A stretch of 64,000 nucleotides of DNA from Prauserella_A sp040645195 (lineage in GTDB: Bacteria > Actinomycetota > Actinomycetes > Mycobacteriales > Pseudonocardiaceae): the NCBI RefSeq assembly GCF_040645195.1, contig NZ_JBEYXW010000021.1:53967-117966 (forward strand). Reading direction: 5' to 3'. Both the position numbers and the translations under genes were made by a program. This document shows, piece after piece, positions 1 through 8,479 of this stretch. Each line of letters starts with the position of its first letter. Within the stretch, counting starts at the first letter, position 1. The notes below the pieces were generated by a model, which was given only the letters and a program-made list of their open reading frames with translations, was not told the origin of the DNA and ran no database searches.

Positions 1-752
1 CCCGCAACCCCATTGCGGATCCCGGTCTCCTCGGTGTCAACCAGGGCGCGGCCTTCGCGATCGTGCTCGCCGTCGTGGTGTTCGGCGTGCAGGGCGTCCA
101 CGGGTTCATCTGGTTCGGCTTCGCGGGCGCACTGCTCGCAGCGGTGGTGGTCTTCCTGCTGGGCGCGGTGGGCGGCCGCGGCACGACACCGGTGACACTG
201 GCGCTGGCAGGCGCCGCGGTGAGCGCCCTGCTCTACGGCCTCATCTCGGCGATCGTGCTCGCCAACCGGCAGGGCATGGAGACGTACCGGTTCTGGCATG
301 TCGGTTCCATCGCCGGGCGCGACCTCGCGGCGGCAGGCCAGATAGCGCCGTTTCTCGTGCTCGGGTTGCTGCTCGCGCTGACCAACACACCAGGCCTCAA
401 CACGCTCGCGCTGGGCACGGACGTCGCCACCGCGCTGGGGCGCAACATCCGGCGCACGCGCATCCTCGGCATCCTGGCGATCACCCTGCTCGTCGGTGCC
501 TCGGTGTCGGCATGCGGCCCGATCGCGTTCATCGGGCTCATCGTGCCGCACGTCGCCAGGGTGATCACCGGTCCGGACTACCGGTGGCTGGTGCCATGTG
601 CCGGCCTGCTCGGCGCGGTGTTGTTGCTGGCCGCCGATGTGCTCGGCCGGGTCCTCACCGGCGACAGCCTCGAAGTCGGGATCATGCTCGCGTTCGTGGG
701 CGCCCCCATGTTCATCTACCTGGTGCGCCGGAAGGGCCTGGCACGGATATGA
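1..752 (+). CDS. FecCD-family siderophore ABC permease, 5' end missing
   Basis: Inner-membrane permease of an iron-siderophore ABC importer, cut by the window edge. The frame open from base 3 begins RNPIADPGLLGVNQGAA, a FecCD-family motif normally about 95-110 residues into a protein of some 340 residues, so roughly the first third is missing. The remaining 249 residues are mostly hydrophobic helices and carry the family loop GPIAFIGLIVPHVAR. The stop overlaps the next permease start by four bases (ATGA), so the two are translationally coupled. The substrate-binding protein is not in the window, and the siderophore cannot be read from the permease. Confidence 0.93.
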   Translation, partial: RNPIADPGLLGVNQGAAFAIVLAVVVFGVQGVHGFIWFGFAGALLAAVVVFLLGAVGGRGTTPVTLALAGAAVSALLYGLISAIVLANRQGMETYRFWHVGSIAGRDLAAAGQIAPFLVLGLLLALTNTPGLNTLALGTDVATALGRNIRRTRILGILAITLLVGASVSACGPIAFIGLIVPHVARVITGPDYRWLVPCAGLLGAVLLLAADVLGRVLTGDSLEVGIMLAFVGAPMFIYLVRRKGLARI

Positions 753-1828
753 GACCGGTTCGCGACATCCCGCCGGTGCCCGGCCGCCGGGTGCTGCTGG
801 TGGGACCGGCGGCGTGGACGTTCCGGCCGCGAACCATCGTTGTACCGGCCATCGGCGCGCTGCTGCTGGTGCTCGTCGCCGCATTGAACATCGCGCACGG
901 CAGCTCGAACATCGGCCTGCTCGACGTGCTGCGCACGCTGCTCGGCGGCGGCGACCGCAGGGAGAACGGCATCATCTTCGACCTGCGGCTACCCCGCACG
1001 CTTGCCGGAGTACTGGTCGGCGCCGCGTTCGGTCTCGCCGGGGCGATCTTCCAGACCATCGCCCGCAATCCGCTGGCCAGCCCGGACATCCTCGGTATCA
1101 CCTGGGGCGCCGGGGTGGGTGCGGTCGCCCTCATCGTGCTCGGCGGAACCGGTGGACAGACCAGCGGGCTGGTGGCCGAACTCGGCGTGCCGCTGGCCGG
1201 CCTGACCAGTGGGATCGTCACCGGTCTGTTGCTGTACGCGCTGTCGTGGCGGCGCGGCATCGACGGCTACCGCATGGTGCTCGTCGGCATCGGGCTGTCG
1301 GCGGTGGGCTACAACCTCGTCTACTGGCTGCTCACGGTCGGCGACGTGGACGACGCCACGCGCGCGACGACCTGGCTGGTGGGCAATCTGGCCGGTGTCG
1401 GCTGGGCGGCGATCGGGCCGACCGCACTTGCGCTGGCCGTGCTCGTGCCGGCGACTCTGGTCTGCGCGCATACCCTGGGCGGGCTGCAGTTCGGTGACGA
1501 CACCGCGCGCGGCCTCGGCATCCGGGTGAGCACGGCGCGTGGCACGCTGCTGTTGCTCGCCGCCGCACTCGCCGCCGTCGCCACCGCAGCGGCGGGTCCG
1601 ATCACGTTCGTCGCGCTGGCGAGCCCGCAGATCGCGCTGCGGCTCGCCCGCACTGCGCAGCCACCCCTGGTCGGCTCGATGGTGCTCGGTGCGCTGCTCA
1701 CCGTGAGCGCGGACCTCACCGTTCGCCTGGTGGCTCCGGACCTGCCCGTCGGCGTGCTGACCGCCGTGCTCGGCGCCCCTTACCTGATCTTCCTGTTCGT
1801 CCGTGGTCGAAGGGGTGCACGCGCATGA
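749..1828 (+). CDS. FecCD-family siderophore ABC permease (second subunit)
   Basis: Second transmembrane subunit (359 residues) of the same siderophore importer, forming a heterodimer with the upstream permease. It shows the early family motif RNPLASPDILGITWGAG and the cytoplasmic loop GPITFVALASPQIALR, where Gln replaces the usual His, as is common in FepG/FecD-type partners. The ATG at 749 was chosen because it overlaps the upstream stop. The same frame is open further upstream, but that part shadows the first permease. The stop again overlaps the next start as ATGA. It fits a FepD-FepG-FepC arrangement; substrate unknown. Confidence 0.95.
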   Translation: MRPVRDIPPVPGRRVLLVGPAAWTFRPRTIVVPAIGALLLVLVAALNIAHGSSNIGLLDVLRTLLGGGDRRENGIIFDLRLPRTLAGVLVGAAFGLAGAIFQTIARNPLASPDILGITWGAGVGAVALIVLGGTGGQTSGLVAELGVPLAGLTSGIVTGLLLYALSWRRGIDGYRMVLVGIGLSAVGYNLVYWLLTVGDVDDATRATTWLVGNLAGVGWAAIGPTALALAVLVPATLVCAHTLGGLQFGDDTARGLGIRVSTARGTLLLLAAALAAVATAAAGPITFVALASPQIALRLARTAQPPLVGSMVLGALLTVSADLTVRLVAPDLPVGVLTAVLGAPYLIFLFVRGRRGARA

Positions 1829-2631
1829 GCCAGACGCGGTTGCGGGCCGAAGGGCTCCGGCTCGGTTATGGCGAGCGAACCGTGGTCGACGATCTGGATC
1901 TCGACATCGTCGAGGGTTCCATCACGGTGATCATCGGCCCGAACGGCTGCGGCAAGTCGACGCTGCTGCGCGCGCTGGGCCGGCTCCTCGCCCCACGCGC
2001 GGGCGCCGTGCTGCTCGACGGCAAACGGATCGACAAGCTCCCCACGCTGGAGGTCGCCCGGGTCGTCGGGCTGCTGCCGCAGGCGCCGAGCGCGCCGGAG
2101 GGGCTGACGGTGGCCGATCTGGTCTCCCGCGGCCGCCACCCACATCAGCGCTGGTACCGGCAGTGGTCGGCCGCCGACGAAGAAGCGGTGTCCCGTGCGC
2201 TGGCCATGACCGGAATGGACGAACACGCCGCCAGGGTGGTCGACGAGCTCTCCGGCGGCCAGCGACAGCGGGCCTGGATCTCGATGACGCTCGCGCAGGA
2301 CACCGCGCTGTTGCTGCTCGACGAGCCGATCACCTATCTCGACCTGGCACATCAGGTGGATGTGCTGGATCTGGTGCACCGGCTGCACACCGAGCGCGGC
2401 ACGACGGTCGTGATGGTGCTGCACGACCTGAACCTCGCGGCCCGCTACGCCGACACGCTCGTCGCCATGCGCGATGGACGGATCGTCGCGCAGGGTCCGC
2501 CCGCGGAGGTGCTCTCCGAGCAGCTGATGTCGGAGGTGTTCGACCTCGACGCGAAGGTCTTGTCGGACCCCGTCGCGGGCACACCGCTCATCGTCCCGAT
2601 CAGCGCGCATCTGCGTCAGTCCGCGGACTGA
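1825..2631 (+). CDS. Siderophore ABC importer ATPase (FepC/FhuC type)
   Basis: ATP-binding subunit (268 residues) that powers the two upstream permeases. Walker A is GPNGCGKST (about residues 38-46), the ABC signature is LSGGQRQR (about 142), Walker B is LLLLDEP (about 163), and the H-loop His lies in VLHDLN. The length and the signature region followed by ITYLDLAHQ are typical of the iron-siderophore/B12 ATPase class. It is the last gene of the unit: 128 bp follow before the remains of an opposing Nudix gene. Iron control is likely from the family, but its promoter lies outside the window. Confidence 0.96.
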   Translation: MSQTRLRAEGLRLGYGERTVVDDLDLDIVEGSITVIIGPNGCGKSTLLRALGRLLAPRAGAVLLDGKRIDKLPTLEVARVVGLLPQAPSAPEGLTVADLVSRGRHPHQRWYRQWSAADEEAVSRALAMTGMDEHAARVVDELSGGQRQRAWISMTLAQDTALLLLDEPITYLDLAHQVDVLDLVHRLHTERGTTVVMVLHDLNLAARYADTLVAMRDGRIVAQGPPAEVLSEQLMSEVFDLDAKVLSDPVAGTPLIVPISAHLRQSAD

Positions 2632-2759
2632 CGGCGCGCACTACGCCTTCGCAGAACTCGTGCGGGCAGCGGTCCAGCCAGCGGGCTGCCGGAAAGGGCA
2701 AACGAGGGTCAGCGTGGCCAAGCACCGGACAGATCAGGACATGCACCTGTGGACCGGTG

Positions 2760-3099
2760 TTACCAGAACAGGTGTGTGCGTTCGCCGGCGCAGAAGCGAC
2801 GGGCAACGAGGAACAGTCGAAGGTAGAGCTGATCGAGTGTGTTCCTCATGGACCTCGCGGATGCCGTCGGGGACGGCCTCGCCGGCCTGGTAGTGGGCAC
2901 CGACCGTGATGTCGGCGTAGTCCGGGCGGTCGAAGCTGTACCTGCCGGGGGTCTTCTTCTGCAGGATGACGCGTTTGGTAGCCGGGTGGATCGCCAGCGC
3001 GGAGAAGGTGCGGTGCCACAGGCCTTTGGCGTGCGCGGTCTGCTTGTCCTCGGTGCCGATGGGCTCGTAGCGGTCGGTGAAGATGTCGATCAACTTCAC
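2760..3099 (-). pseudogene. Nudix hydrolase pseudogene with internal deletion and frameshift
   Basis: Read from a GTG at 3099, the minus strand gives a convincing Nudix N-terminus: VKLIDIFTDRYEPIGTEDKQ, then GRYSFDRPDYADITVGAHYQ and the start of the Nudix box as GIREVHEE. The frame then becomes random. One base out of frame, directly after GIREVHEE, the DNA encodes a clean family C-terminus (DQLYLRLFLVARRF, ending in THLFW) with a TAA at 2762-2760. Intact relatives are around 200 residues, so about 75-80 codons including the rest of the Nudix box (REXXEEXGU) are gone. The product cannot be catalytic. Confidence 0.8.
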
Positions 3100-3151
3100 G
3101 GTCCTGAAGGTATCGGCGTGGTTCACCGACGGTGCCCCGGCGGCGCTTGGC

Positions 3152-3165
3152 AAAAATAGATTTTT
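3152..3165. promoter_or_regulatory. AT-rich inverted repeat before the ArsR-type regulator
   Basis: AAAAATAGATTTTT is a small inverted repeat in an AT island (3151-3175) that stands out from the GC-rich surroundings. It ends about 16 bp before the regulator ATG. It could be the core promoter or the autoregulatory operator; no test is possible from sequence alone. Confidence 0.4.
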
Positions 3166-3181
3166 ATGTAAAGATCGATCC

Positions 3182-3736
3182 ATGCGAGACGTGTTGTACC
3201 TGGATCGCCTGGAGCAGGCCGAGGCGTTGCTCAAGCCGCAACGGATCGAGATCCTGCGTGCGCTCGCCGTGCCGAGTACCTGCACCGAGGTGGCCAACCG
3301 GCTCAACCAGACGCCGCAGCGGGTGAACTACCACGTCAAGCGCCTACTGGAACACGACCTCGTCCGCCAGATCGCGGAACGCAAGGTGCGCAACGTCTAC
3401 GAGGGCATCTACCAGGCGGCCGCCCGGTCATATTGGCTCTCGCCGCAACTGGTCGGGCAGGTCGGGGGCAGACCGACCGACGCACTGTCGCTGGGGCGTC
3501 TGCTCGACATCGCCGAAGAGATCCAGCGGGACATCGCAGCCATCGACACCACAGAGGACGATGTGCCGTCCCTGGGCGTCACCGGCCAGATCTACCTCAG
3601 CCCCGAACAGCGTCCCGCGTTCCTCACGGAACTGCAGGAGACGCTCCAAGACCTCTTCACGCGCTACGGCGGCAGCGCGGGGGAACCGTTCAAACTCGCC
3701 GTCACCTGCTATCCCATCAGAGAGGAAGAGTCATGA
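3182..3736 (+). CDS. ArsR-like winged-helix transcriptional regulator
   Basis: DNA-binding repressor (184 residues) with an N-terminal winged helix. The segment LLKPQRIEILRALAVPSTCTE followed by NQTPQRVNYHVKRLLEHDLV is the helix-turn-helix and wing of ArsR-type proteins. No metal-binding CxC motif is seen, so a metal sensor is unlikely. The rest resembles regulators that pair with SRPBCC proteins. The start at 3182 follows an AT-rich promoter; a longer open frame from 3077 would run through that promoter and the Nudix remnant. It overlaps the next gene by ATGA, so regulator and SRPBCC protein form one unit, probably self-repressed. Confidence 0.88.
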   Translation: MRDVLYLDRLEQAEALLKPQRIEILRALAVPSTCTEVANRLNQTPQRVNYHVKRLLEHDLVRQIAERKVRNVYEGIYQAAARSYWLSPQLVGQVGGRPTDALSLGRLLDIAEEIQRDIAAIDTTEDDVPSLGVTGQIYLSPEQRPAFLTELQETLQDLFTRYGGSAGEPFKLAVTCYPIREEES

Positions 3737-4569
3737 CCGAGCCACTCGTCATCAGGGTCCGTACCACCGCCACCCCCGAGCAGGCGTACGCCGCACTCAC
3801 CACCGCCGAGCACCTCACCTCCTGGCTCGCCGAGAAGGCTGTCGTCGAACTGCCCACCCGGTACGAGTTCTGGGGGACCTCCATCCCGGAAGGGGAGGCA
3901 CCCCACCAGAAACTGGTCAGCGCCGACGGCACCACGCTGCGCTTCACGTGGCTACTCGACGGTGAGGAGACCTCGACCGAACTCGCCGTCGGCACGGACT
4001 CCGCCGAGACCGTGATCACGCTGACCCAGAGCCACTTCGACTTCAACGACATGCTCACCGGCGCCAGCATCCGTGGCGTACTGCAGACGTTCTGGGCGCT
4101 GGCACTGGCCAACCTCGTCGACTACCTCGAAGGCAGGGACATCACCGCGCGGCCGGACTTCACCAGCCCCGAGTTCCGGGCAACCGTCAGCATCAACGCC
4201 CCGGTGGAGGAGGTGTACGACTCGCTCCTCACGTCCGAGAAGGTGTCGGCGTGGTTCGGCTACCCCATCGAGATCGAACCCCACGTTGGCGGCCGCTACG
4301 CCTTGGGCGGCATCGACAACAACCCGCATCCAGCCACGATCGTCGACCTGGTGCCGAACGAGCGGGTGAGCGTCGACTGGGGCCCGGCCGGAACCGGCAC
4401 GTGGGAACTGGAAGGCAGCGACGGCAAGACCCACCTCACCCTGTTCTCCAGCGGGTTCGACACCGCCAACCCGCCGTTCGCAGCGTGGCTGGGTAGCGTC
4501 GCCGGCCTCGCCGAACTCCGCCGCTACCACGAGATCAGCGACTGGAAACCGATCGTCGCCGCAGCCTGA
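3733..4569 (+). CDS. Tandem SRPBCC (AHSA1-like) domain protein
   Basis: Cytosolic protein of 278 residues with two consecutive START/Bet v 1-like (SRPBCC, AHSA1-type) domains. The first starts at PLVIRVRTTATPEQAYAALT (about residues 4-130). The second starts at FRATVSINAPVEEVYDSLLT (about 150-275) and contains the typical AWFGYPIEIEPHVGGRY. Such domains form a hydrophobic ligand cavity, and the ligand is unknown. Coupling to the ArsR-like regulator by a four-base overlap is a common actinobacterial arrangement and suggests ligand-responsive expression. No catalytic residues can be assigned. Confidence 0.85.
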   Translation: MTEPLVIRVRTTATPEQAYAALTTAEHLTSWLAEKAVVELPTRYEFWGTSIPEGEAPHQKLVSADGTTLRFTWLLDGEETSTELAVGTDSAETVITLTQSHFDFNDMLTGASIRGVLQTFWALALANLVDYLEGRDITARPDFTSPEFRATVSINAPVEEVYDSLLTSEKVSAWFGYPIEIEPHVGGRYALGGIDNNPHPATIVDLVPNERVSVDWGPAGTGTWELEGSDGKTHLTLFSSGFDTANPPFAAWLGSVAGLAELRRYHEISDWKPIVAAA

Positions 4570-4572
4570 CTG

Positions 4573-5238
4573 CTAGCCCGCCGTCAGGAGTCTCCGCAGG
4601 GTCGTCGCGGCGCTCTGCGGACCGGAGAACACGGGGAGACCCGTGGCCTTCGCGAGGCTCTCGGCGGCGGGGGTGAGCGAGTACTGCGCCAGGAGCACCG
4701 CATCGACCGAGTCCGCGTGTGGTCGGACCGCGTCGAGGAGGGCCGCGAGCAGCTGCTCGGTGTCACCACGCAGCGCTGCCGCGAAGGCGGCTTCGGCGAC
4801 GGCTCCGCGAACCGTCGACCCGGAGCCGCGTTCGCGGAGGAACTCCGTGAGCCGGGCCTCCGCGTCGTGCAGCGCGGCGGCGAACGACGCGACGACGAGC
4901 ACCGTGCCGACCTCCTGCTCGGCCACATCGCGGAACGCGGCGTCGTCCGAGGCGAGGATCGGGCGCTCGCTGGTCATCGCGTGCGCCACCGGTCCGTACA
5001 TCGAGCACGTCAGCAGGACCCCGTCGGCGCCCTCGGTGAGGGCATGGTCGATCAGCCGCTCCATCCGGGCCCGCAGGTCCGGGGTGAGCCCACCGGCGGC
5101 ATCGGCATCGGCGAGTAGCCGGTCGTCGAGCAGGTTCCAGACCGTCGCGTCGGGGAGCTCCTCGGTGAGCGCTGCCTTGGCAGGCGCCATCGAGGCGGGG
5201 GTGGCGTGGACGAGGGCAATGAGTGGCTTCTTCGACAT
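4573..5238 (-). CDS. Aspartate/glutamate racemase-family protein
   Basis: Cytosolic enzyme of 221 residues starting MSKKPLIALVHATPASM. The first active-site region is present as GVLLTCSMYGPVAH. Where racemases and maleate isomerases carry a second Cys, this protein reads VDAVLLAQYSLTPAAE, so only one catalytic Cys is visible and true two-base racemisation is doubtful. The start follows the isomerase gene (otnI-like) by 22 bp on the same strand, making a two-gene unit under the operator near 6130. A role in the four-carbon acid sugar pathway is inferred from context; the substrate is unknown. Confidence 0.78.
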   Translation of the reverse strand: MSKKPLIALVHATPASMAPAKAALTEELPDATVWNLLDDRLLADADAAGGLTPDLRARMERLIDHALTEGADGVLLTCSMYGPVAHAMTSERPILASDDAAFRDVAEQEVGTVLVVASFAAALHDAEARLTEFLRERGSGSTVRGAVAEAAFAAALRGDTEQLLAALLDAVRPHADSVDAVLLAQYSLTPAAESLAKATGLPVFSGPQSAATTLRRLLTAG

Positions 5239-5260
5239 GGGTCCTCGGGGTCGGTTGTGG

Positions 5261-6073
5261 TCAGCCGGCGAGATGCCGGCCGAACGTGTGGCGCCAGCGG
5301 AGGCTGGACATGGTGTCGGTCGTCGGGGCGTACTCACAGCCGACCCACCCGGTGTAGCCCTCGGCGCGGAGGCGGCCGAAGAGGTGGTCCCAGCCGAGCT
5401 CCCCGGTTCCTGGCTCCGTACGCGTCGGCGGATCGGCGATCTGGACATGCCCGATGATCGGCATCAACTCGTGCAGCCGGGTGGTCACGTCCCCCTGCGA
5501 CACCTGGCAGTGGTACAGGTCGAACAACAGCCGCAGCCGTTCGCTGCCGATGGCGCTGACCACGGCGGCCGCGGTTTCGAGGCATTCGAGGACGAAGCCG
5601 GGGGCGTCGCGCTGGTTGAGCACCTCGATCAGCAGCGTGACGTTCGTGTCGGCGGCGTACTCGGCGGCCCAGGCGAGATTGGTGACGTAGGTACCGAGGG
5701 CCTCCGCAGAGCCGACGCCCGGTGGGCGCAGGCCGCCCATCACGTGGATCACCCCGGTGCCGAGCTTCGTGGCATACCGGAGGGCCTGCTCGACCTGGGC
5801 GCGGAAGTCGGCGCCGCGCCCGGGGTGGCAGGCGATGCCGTACGCGTCGGAGCCACCGGGGTCACCGGCCGGCGTGTTGATCAGTACGGACCGCAGACCC
5901 GCGTCGGCGAGGAGCTTCGCCAGCTCCTCTGGGCGGTGGCCGTATGGCGAGGGGAACTCGACCGCGGTGAACCCCGCTGCCGCCGCGGCCTCGAAGCGCG
6001 CCTCGAACGGCACCTCGGTGAACAGCCACTTGAGGTTGGCGTCGAGGCGGAGCCTCGGCGGTGTGGTCGACAT
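5261..6073 (-). CDS. otnI: 2-oxo-tetronate isomerase (hydroxypyruvate isomerase family)
   Basis: TIM-barrel sugar-phosphate-isomerase-like enzyme of 270 residues. OtnI proteins interconvert 2-oxo- and 3-oxo-tetronate during four-carbon acid sugar breakdown. The metal and catalytic acidic residues of the Hyi/OtnI family are visible in LLIEVLNQRDAPGF, LLFDLYHCQVSQGD, HVQIADPPTRTEPGTGE and GCEYAPTTDT. The start MSTTPPRLRLDANLKWLF was chosen because the N-terminal strand begins there; a longer frame would read into the promoter palindrome. OtnC and OtnK homologues in the same island support OtnI over simple hydroxypyruvate isomerase. Confidence 0.85.
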   Translation of the reverse strand: MSTTPPRLRLDANLKWLFTEVPFEARFEAAAAAGFTAVEFPSPYGHRPEELAKLLADAGLRSVLINTPAGDPGGSDAYGIACHPGRGADFRAQVEQALRYATKLGTGVIHVMGGLRPPGVGSAEALGTYVTNLAWAAEYAADTNVTLLIEVLNQRDAPGFVLECLETAAAVVSAIGSERLRLLFDLYHCQVSQGDVTTRLHELMPIIGHVQIADPPTRTEPGTGELGWDHLFGRLRAEGYTGWVGCEYAPTTDTMSSLRWRHTFGRHLAG

Positions 6074-6123
6074 GGTCGTCCCGGACGGGTCGGTGCTCGG
6101 CACCATCCCGAGCGTTGCTGGAA

Positions 6124-6135
6124 ATACTATAGTTT
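6124..6135. promoter_or_regulatory. GntR-type operator before the otnI unit
   Basis: ATACTATAGTTT within GGAAATACTATAGTTT, starting 51 bp upstream of the isomerase start. It shares GGAAATACTATAGT with the perfect palindrome at 10429-10440 and differs only in the right half. Probably bound by the GntR protein encoded next to it. Confidence 0.7.
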
Positions 6136-6155
6136 CGCGAACGCGTAGCCAACCC

Positions 6156-6851
6156 TCACGGCACACTGTCCTGTTTGTCGTCGACGGCCTGCCGGTCGGT
6201 CAGCGACCGTCCTTTCGCGCCGGACACGTGGTCGCGCATCCGTTCCGCCGCCAGCTGAGGGTTACCCGCCGCGAGCGCCTCGTAGATGGTGCGGTGCTCC
6301 TTCGCCGCGAACTCGGCGTCGGACGAGCCGAGCTCGGCGAACAACCGGAATCGCTGCACCTGGCCGCCGAGGGAACGGTAGGCCGTTGCGAGGAACGGGT
6401 TGTCGGCCTGCTCCGCGATGAGCGTGTGGAACTCCTCGTCCGCAGACCAGTAGCCGCGGAAGTTGCTGGTGTCGGCGGACTTCGACGCCTCGCTGAGCTC
6501 CTCGATCGAGGCGAGCAGGGCAGCCAGGAACTCGGGCGTTGTCCGCTTGCCCGCCTCCAGCGTCAGCGCCGGCTCCAGTACCAGCCTGGCGTCCATGAGC
6601 TTGATGAGCTCGTCCTGCGTGAACAGCGGAGCGACGCGGTAGCCGCGCAGCGGGTCACGGTGGACCAGACCGGTGTATTCGAGGCGGGCCAGCGCTTCGC
6701 GTAGCGGGGTCTGGCTGACGTCGAGCTCGCGGGAGAGTGCACCGATGTTGAGTGGCTCGCCTGCGTCCCGTGAACCGTCCATGAGCTGCGCGAACAGCGT
6801 CTCGTACATGCGGTCGGCAAGCGGCTGGCGAGTGGATCGCTTCCTTGACAT
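6156..6851 (-). CDS. GntR/FCD-family transcriptional regulator of the tetronate island
   Basis: Ligand-responsive repressor (231 residues). The N-terminal GntR winged helix is clear: LNIGALSRELDVSQTPLREA, then LARLEYTGLVHRDPLRGYRV. The rest is an all-helical FCD domain with acidic and His residues that bind a metal and organic acid (EFHTLIAEQADNP, EHRTIYEALAAGNPQLAAER). The start MSRKRSTRQPLADRMYETL fits the family. The gene is single, between the otnI unit and the transporter, and has an operator-like element in its own promoter (6876-6888), suggesting autoregulation. The effector is probably the acid sugar or an oxo intermediate. Confidence 0.9.
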   Translation of the reverse strand: MSRKRSTRQPLADRMYETLFAQLMDGSRDAGEPLNIGALSRELDVSQTPLREALARLEYTGLVHRDPLRGYRVAPLFTQDELIKLMDARLVLEPALTLEAGKRTTPEFLAALLASIEELSEASKSADTSNFRGYWSADEEFHTLIAEQADNPFLATAYRSLGGQVQRFRLFAELGSSDAEFAAKEHRTIYEALAAGNPQLAAERMRDHVSGAKGRSLTDRQAVDDKQDSVP

Positions 6852-6875
6852 GCCCGTCCTCCTCGAGTCCCCTGG

Positions 6876-6888
6876 CCTATAGTGTAGG
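6876..6888. promoter_or_regulatory. GntR-type operator before its own gene
   Basis: CCTATAGTGTAGG, whose reverse complement CCTACACTATAGG shares the CTATAG core with the other three sites. It ends about 25 bp upstream of the regulator start and is followed by a small GGAA-GCG-TTCC repeat. It is the weakest of the four matches. Confidence 0.5.
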
Positions 6889-6969
6889 AAGCGTTCCGCC
6901 CATTCCAGCACGTGCGGCGGCTGCCCCGGCCGAGGCGCGAGGCATCGTCCGGGGCGAGCGAGCGGCGAG

Positions 6970-8340
6970 TTAGACGGCATCCTCACGCAGCGACAGATCG
7001 CGGTTCCGGGTCTCTGGCATGAACAGGCTGGCCAGGAACGTGCACGCGGTGTAAGCGATAGTCAGTACGGCAAGCGGGACCCAACTGTCGGTGTAGGCGG
7101 CGAGCAGCATCGCGCCGATCGTCGGGGCGAGGCCACCGGCGAACACCGACGGCAGCTCACGCGAGAGCACCACGCCGGTGTAGCGGCGCTGCACCCCGAA
7201 CAGCTCAGGGATCGTCGCGCCCTGGAGGCCGAGGCCCGACCAGACGCCGACGCCCAGCGCGATCGACATCGCGATGATGATGCCGACGTCGTTGCCGTTG
7301 GCCAGCGTGTACCAGATCGGCACGGCCGCGAGGATCTGGAATGCCGAGCTGATCCGGAACATCGTGCGGCGGCCGTAGCGGTCTCCCAGCCAGCCGAACA
7401 GCGGTACCACGATCATGCCGAGACCGGAGGCACAGAGGATCGACAGCGTCACCACGAATGTCGCATCGTCTCGCCCGGAAAGGGCAACGCTGGCCACGTA
7501 GCTTGCGCCGAGGCTCTTGTAGATCGACGAACCGGCGCTCTCGGCGATCCGCAGGCCGTTGCCGATCAGCAGCGCCTTGCGGCTGGACTTCAGCGCCGAC
7601 CGCAACGGCGCCTTGATGGTGGTCTCCTGCGCCTTCATCTTGAGGAACTCCGGCGAGTCCTTCACGTTCGCGCGCAGCCACAGCGCGACGCCGACGAGCA
7701 CCGCGCTGACCAGGAACGGCACCCGCCACAGCCAGTCGAGCAGGACGTCCTCACCGATCGCCGACATGCCCATGAAGACGGCGGACGCCAATGCGGTCCC
7801 GCCGACGAGGCCCGAGAACTGCAGCGACGAGTAGAAGCCCCGCTTACCGAGGGGAGCGAACTCGGTCATGAGGGTGCTGGCCCCCGCGGCCTCGGCGCCG
7901 GCACCGAGGCCCTGGACGATGCGCAGCAGGACGAGCAGCACCGGTGCCCAGAAGCCGATCGTCGCGTAGGTGGGCAGCACGCCGATCAGGAAGCTCGACG
8001 CGCCCATGATGGCGATGGTGAGCATCAGGATGTTCTTGCGGCCGATGCGGTCGCCGTACGAGGCGAACACGATGCCGCCGAGCGGGCGCGCAGCGTAGCC
8101 CATGAACAGGGTCGCGAAGCTCAGAATCCGCCCCAGTGTCGGGTCGACGTCGGAGAAGAAGAGCTCCGCGAAGATCAGCGACGACGCCAGCGTGTAGAGC
8201 GAGAAATCGAAGTACTCCAGCGTGCTGCCGAGCGATGTCCCCCAGGCCACGCGGCGCAGTTCCTGGGGCGTGACCTTCTCGGTGGCGGTGTTGCCGTGGC
8301 CGTCGGGAGCGGCCGGGGCGTCCGAGTCGGAGATTTTCAT
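6970..8340 (-). CDS. MHS-type MFS transporter, probable acid-sugar importer
   Basis: Inner-membrane proton symporter of 456 residues with about 12 hydrophobic segments, of the metabolite:H+ symporter branch (ShiA/KgtP/ProP-like). Typical features are SLGSTLEYFDFSLY near the N-terminus, ARPLGGIVFASYGDRIGRKN after helix 2, RIVQGLGAGAEAAGAS and LGDRYGRRTMFRIS. The start MKISDSD was preferred to an ATG six codons upstream because AGAGG precedes it at good spacing. It has its own operator (8444-8455). Context suggests it imports the four-carbon acid sugar used by the island; the family alone would only say an organic acid or zwitterion. Confidence 0.9.
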   Translation of the reverse strand: MKISDSDAPAAPDGHGNTATEKVTPQELRRVAWGTSLGSTLEYFDFSLYTLASSLIFAELFFSDVDPTLGRILSFATLFMGYAARPLGGIVFASYGDRIGRKNILMLTIAIMGASSFLIGVLPTYATIGFWAPVLLVLLRIVQGLGAGAEAAGASTLMTEFAPLGKRGFYSSLQFSGLVGGTALASAVFMGMSAIGEDVLLDWLWRVPFLVSAVLVGVALWLRANVKDSPEFLKMKAQETTIKAPLRSALKSSRKALLIGNGLRIAESAGSSIYKSLGASYVASVALSGRDDATFVVTLSILCASGLGMIVVPLFGWLGDRYGRRTMFRISSAFQILAAVPIWYTLANGNDVGIIIAMSIALGVGVWSGLGLQGATIPELFGVQRRYTGVVLSRELPSVFAGGLAPTIGAMLLAAYTDSWVPLAVLTIAYTACTFLASLFMPETRNRDLSLREDAV

Positions 8341-8443
8341 GCGGGTACCTCTGCTCATCGTCGAGGACAGAACGGGCGAAGATCCGGCGGCGGGAGCAGC
8401 GGTCCGGTCTCGCCATTCGGGGCCTGAGCCCAAGTGGAAAACT

Positions 8444-8455
8444 ATACTATTGTAT
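8444..8455. promoter_or_regulatory. GntR-type operator before the transporter
   Basis: ATACTATTGTAT, one base off the perfect palindrome ATACTATAGTAT at 10429. The flanks also match: TATTGTCC here and TATTGTTCC there. It lies in the gap between otnC and the transporter, about 105 bp before the transporter start. Confidence 0.7.
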
Positions 8456-8479
8456 TGTCCTGGCAAGTCAATAGCGCGT

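Noticed and set aside
1803..2909. A 368-codon frame overlapping the siderophore ATPase
   Set aside because: It is out of frame with the ATPase motifs and contains none of its own.
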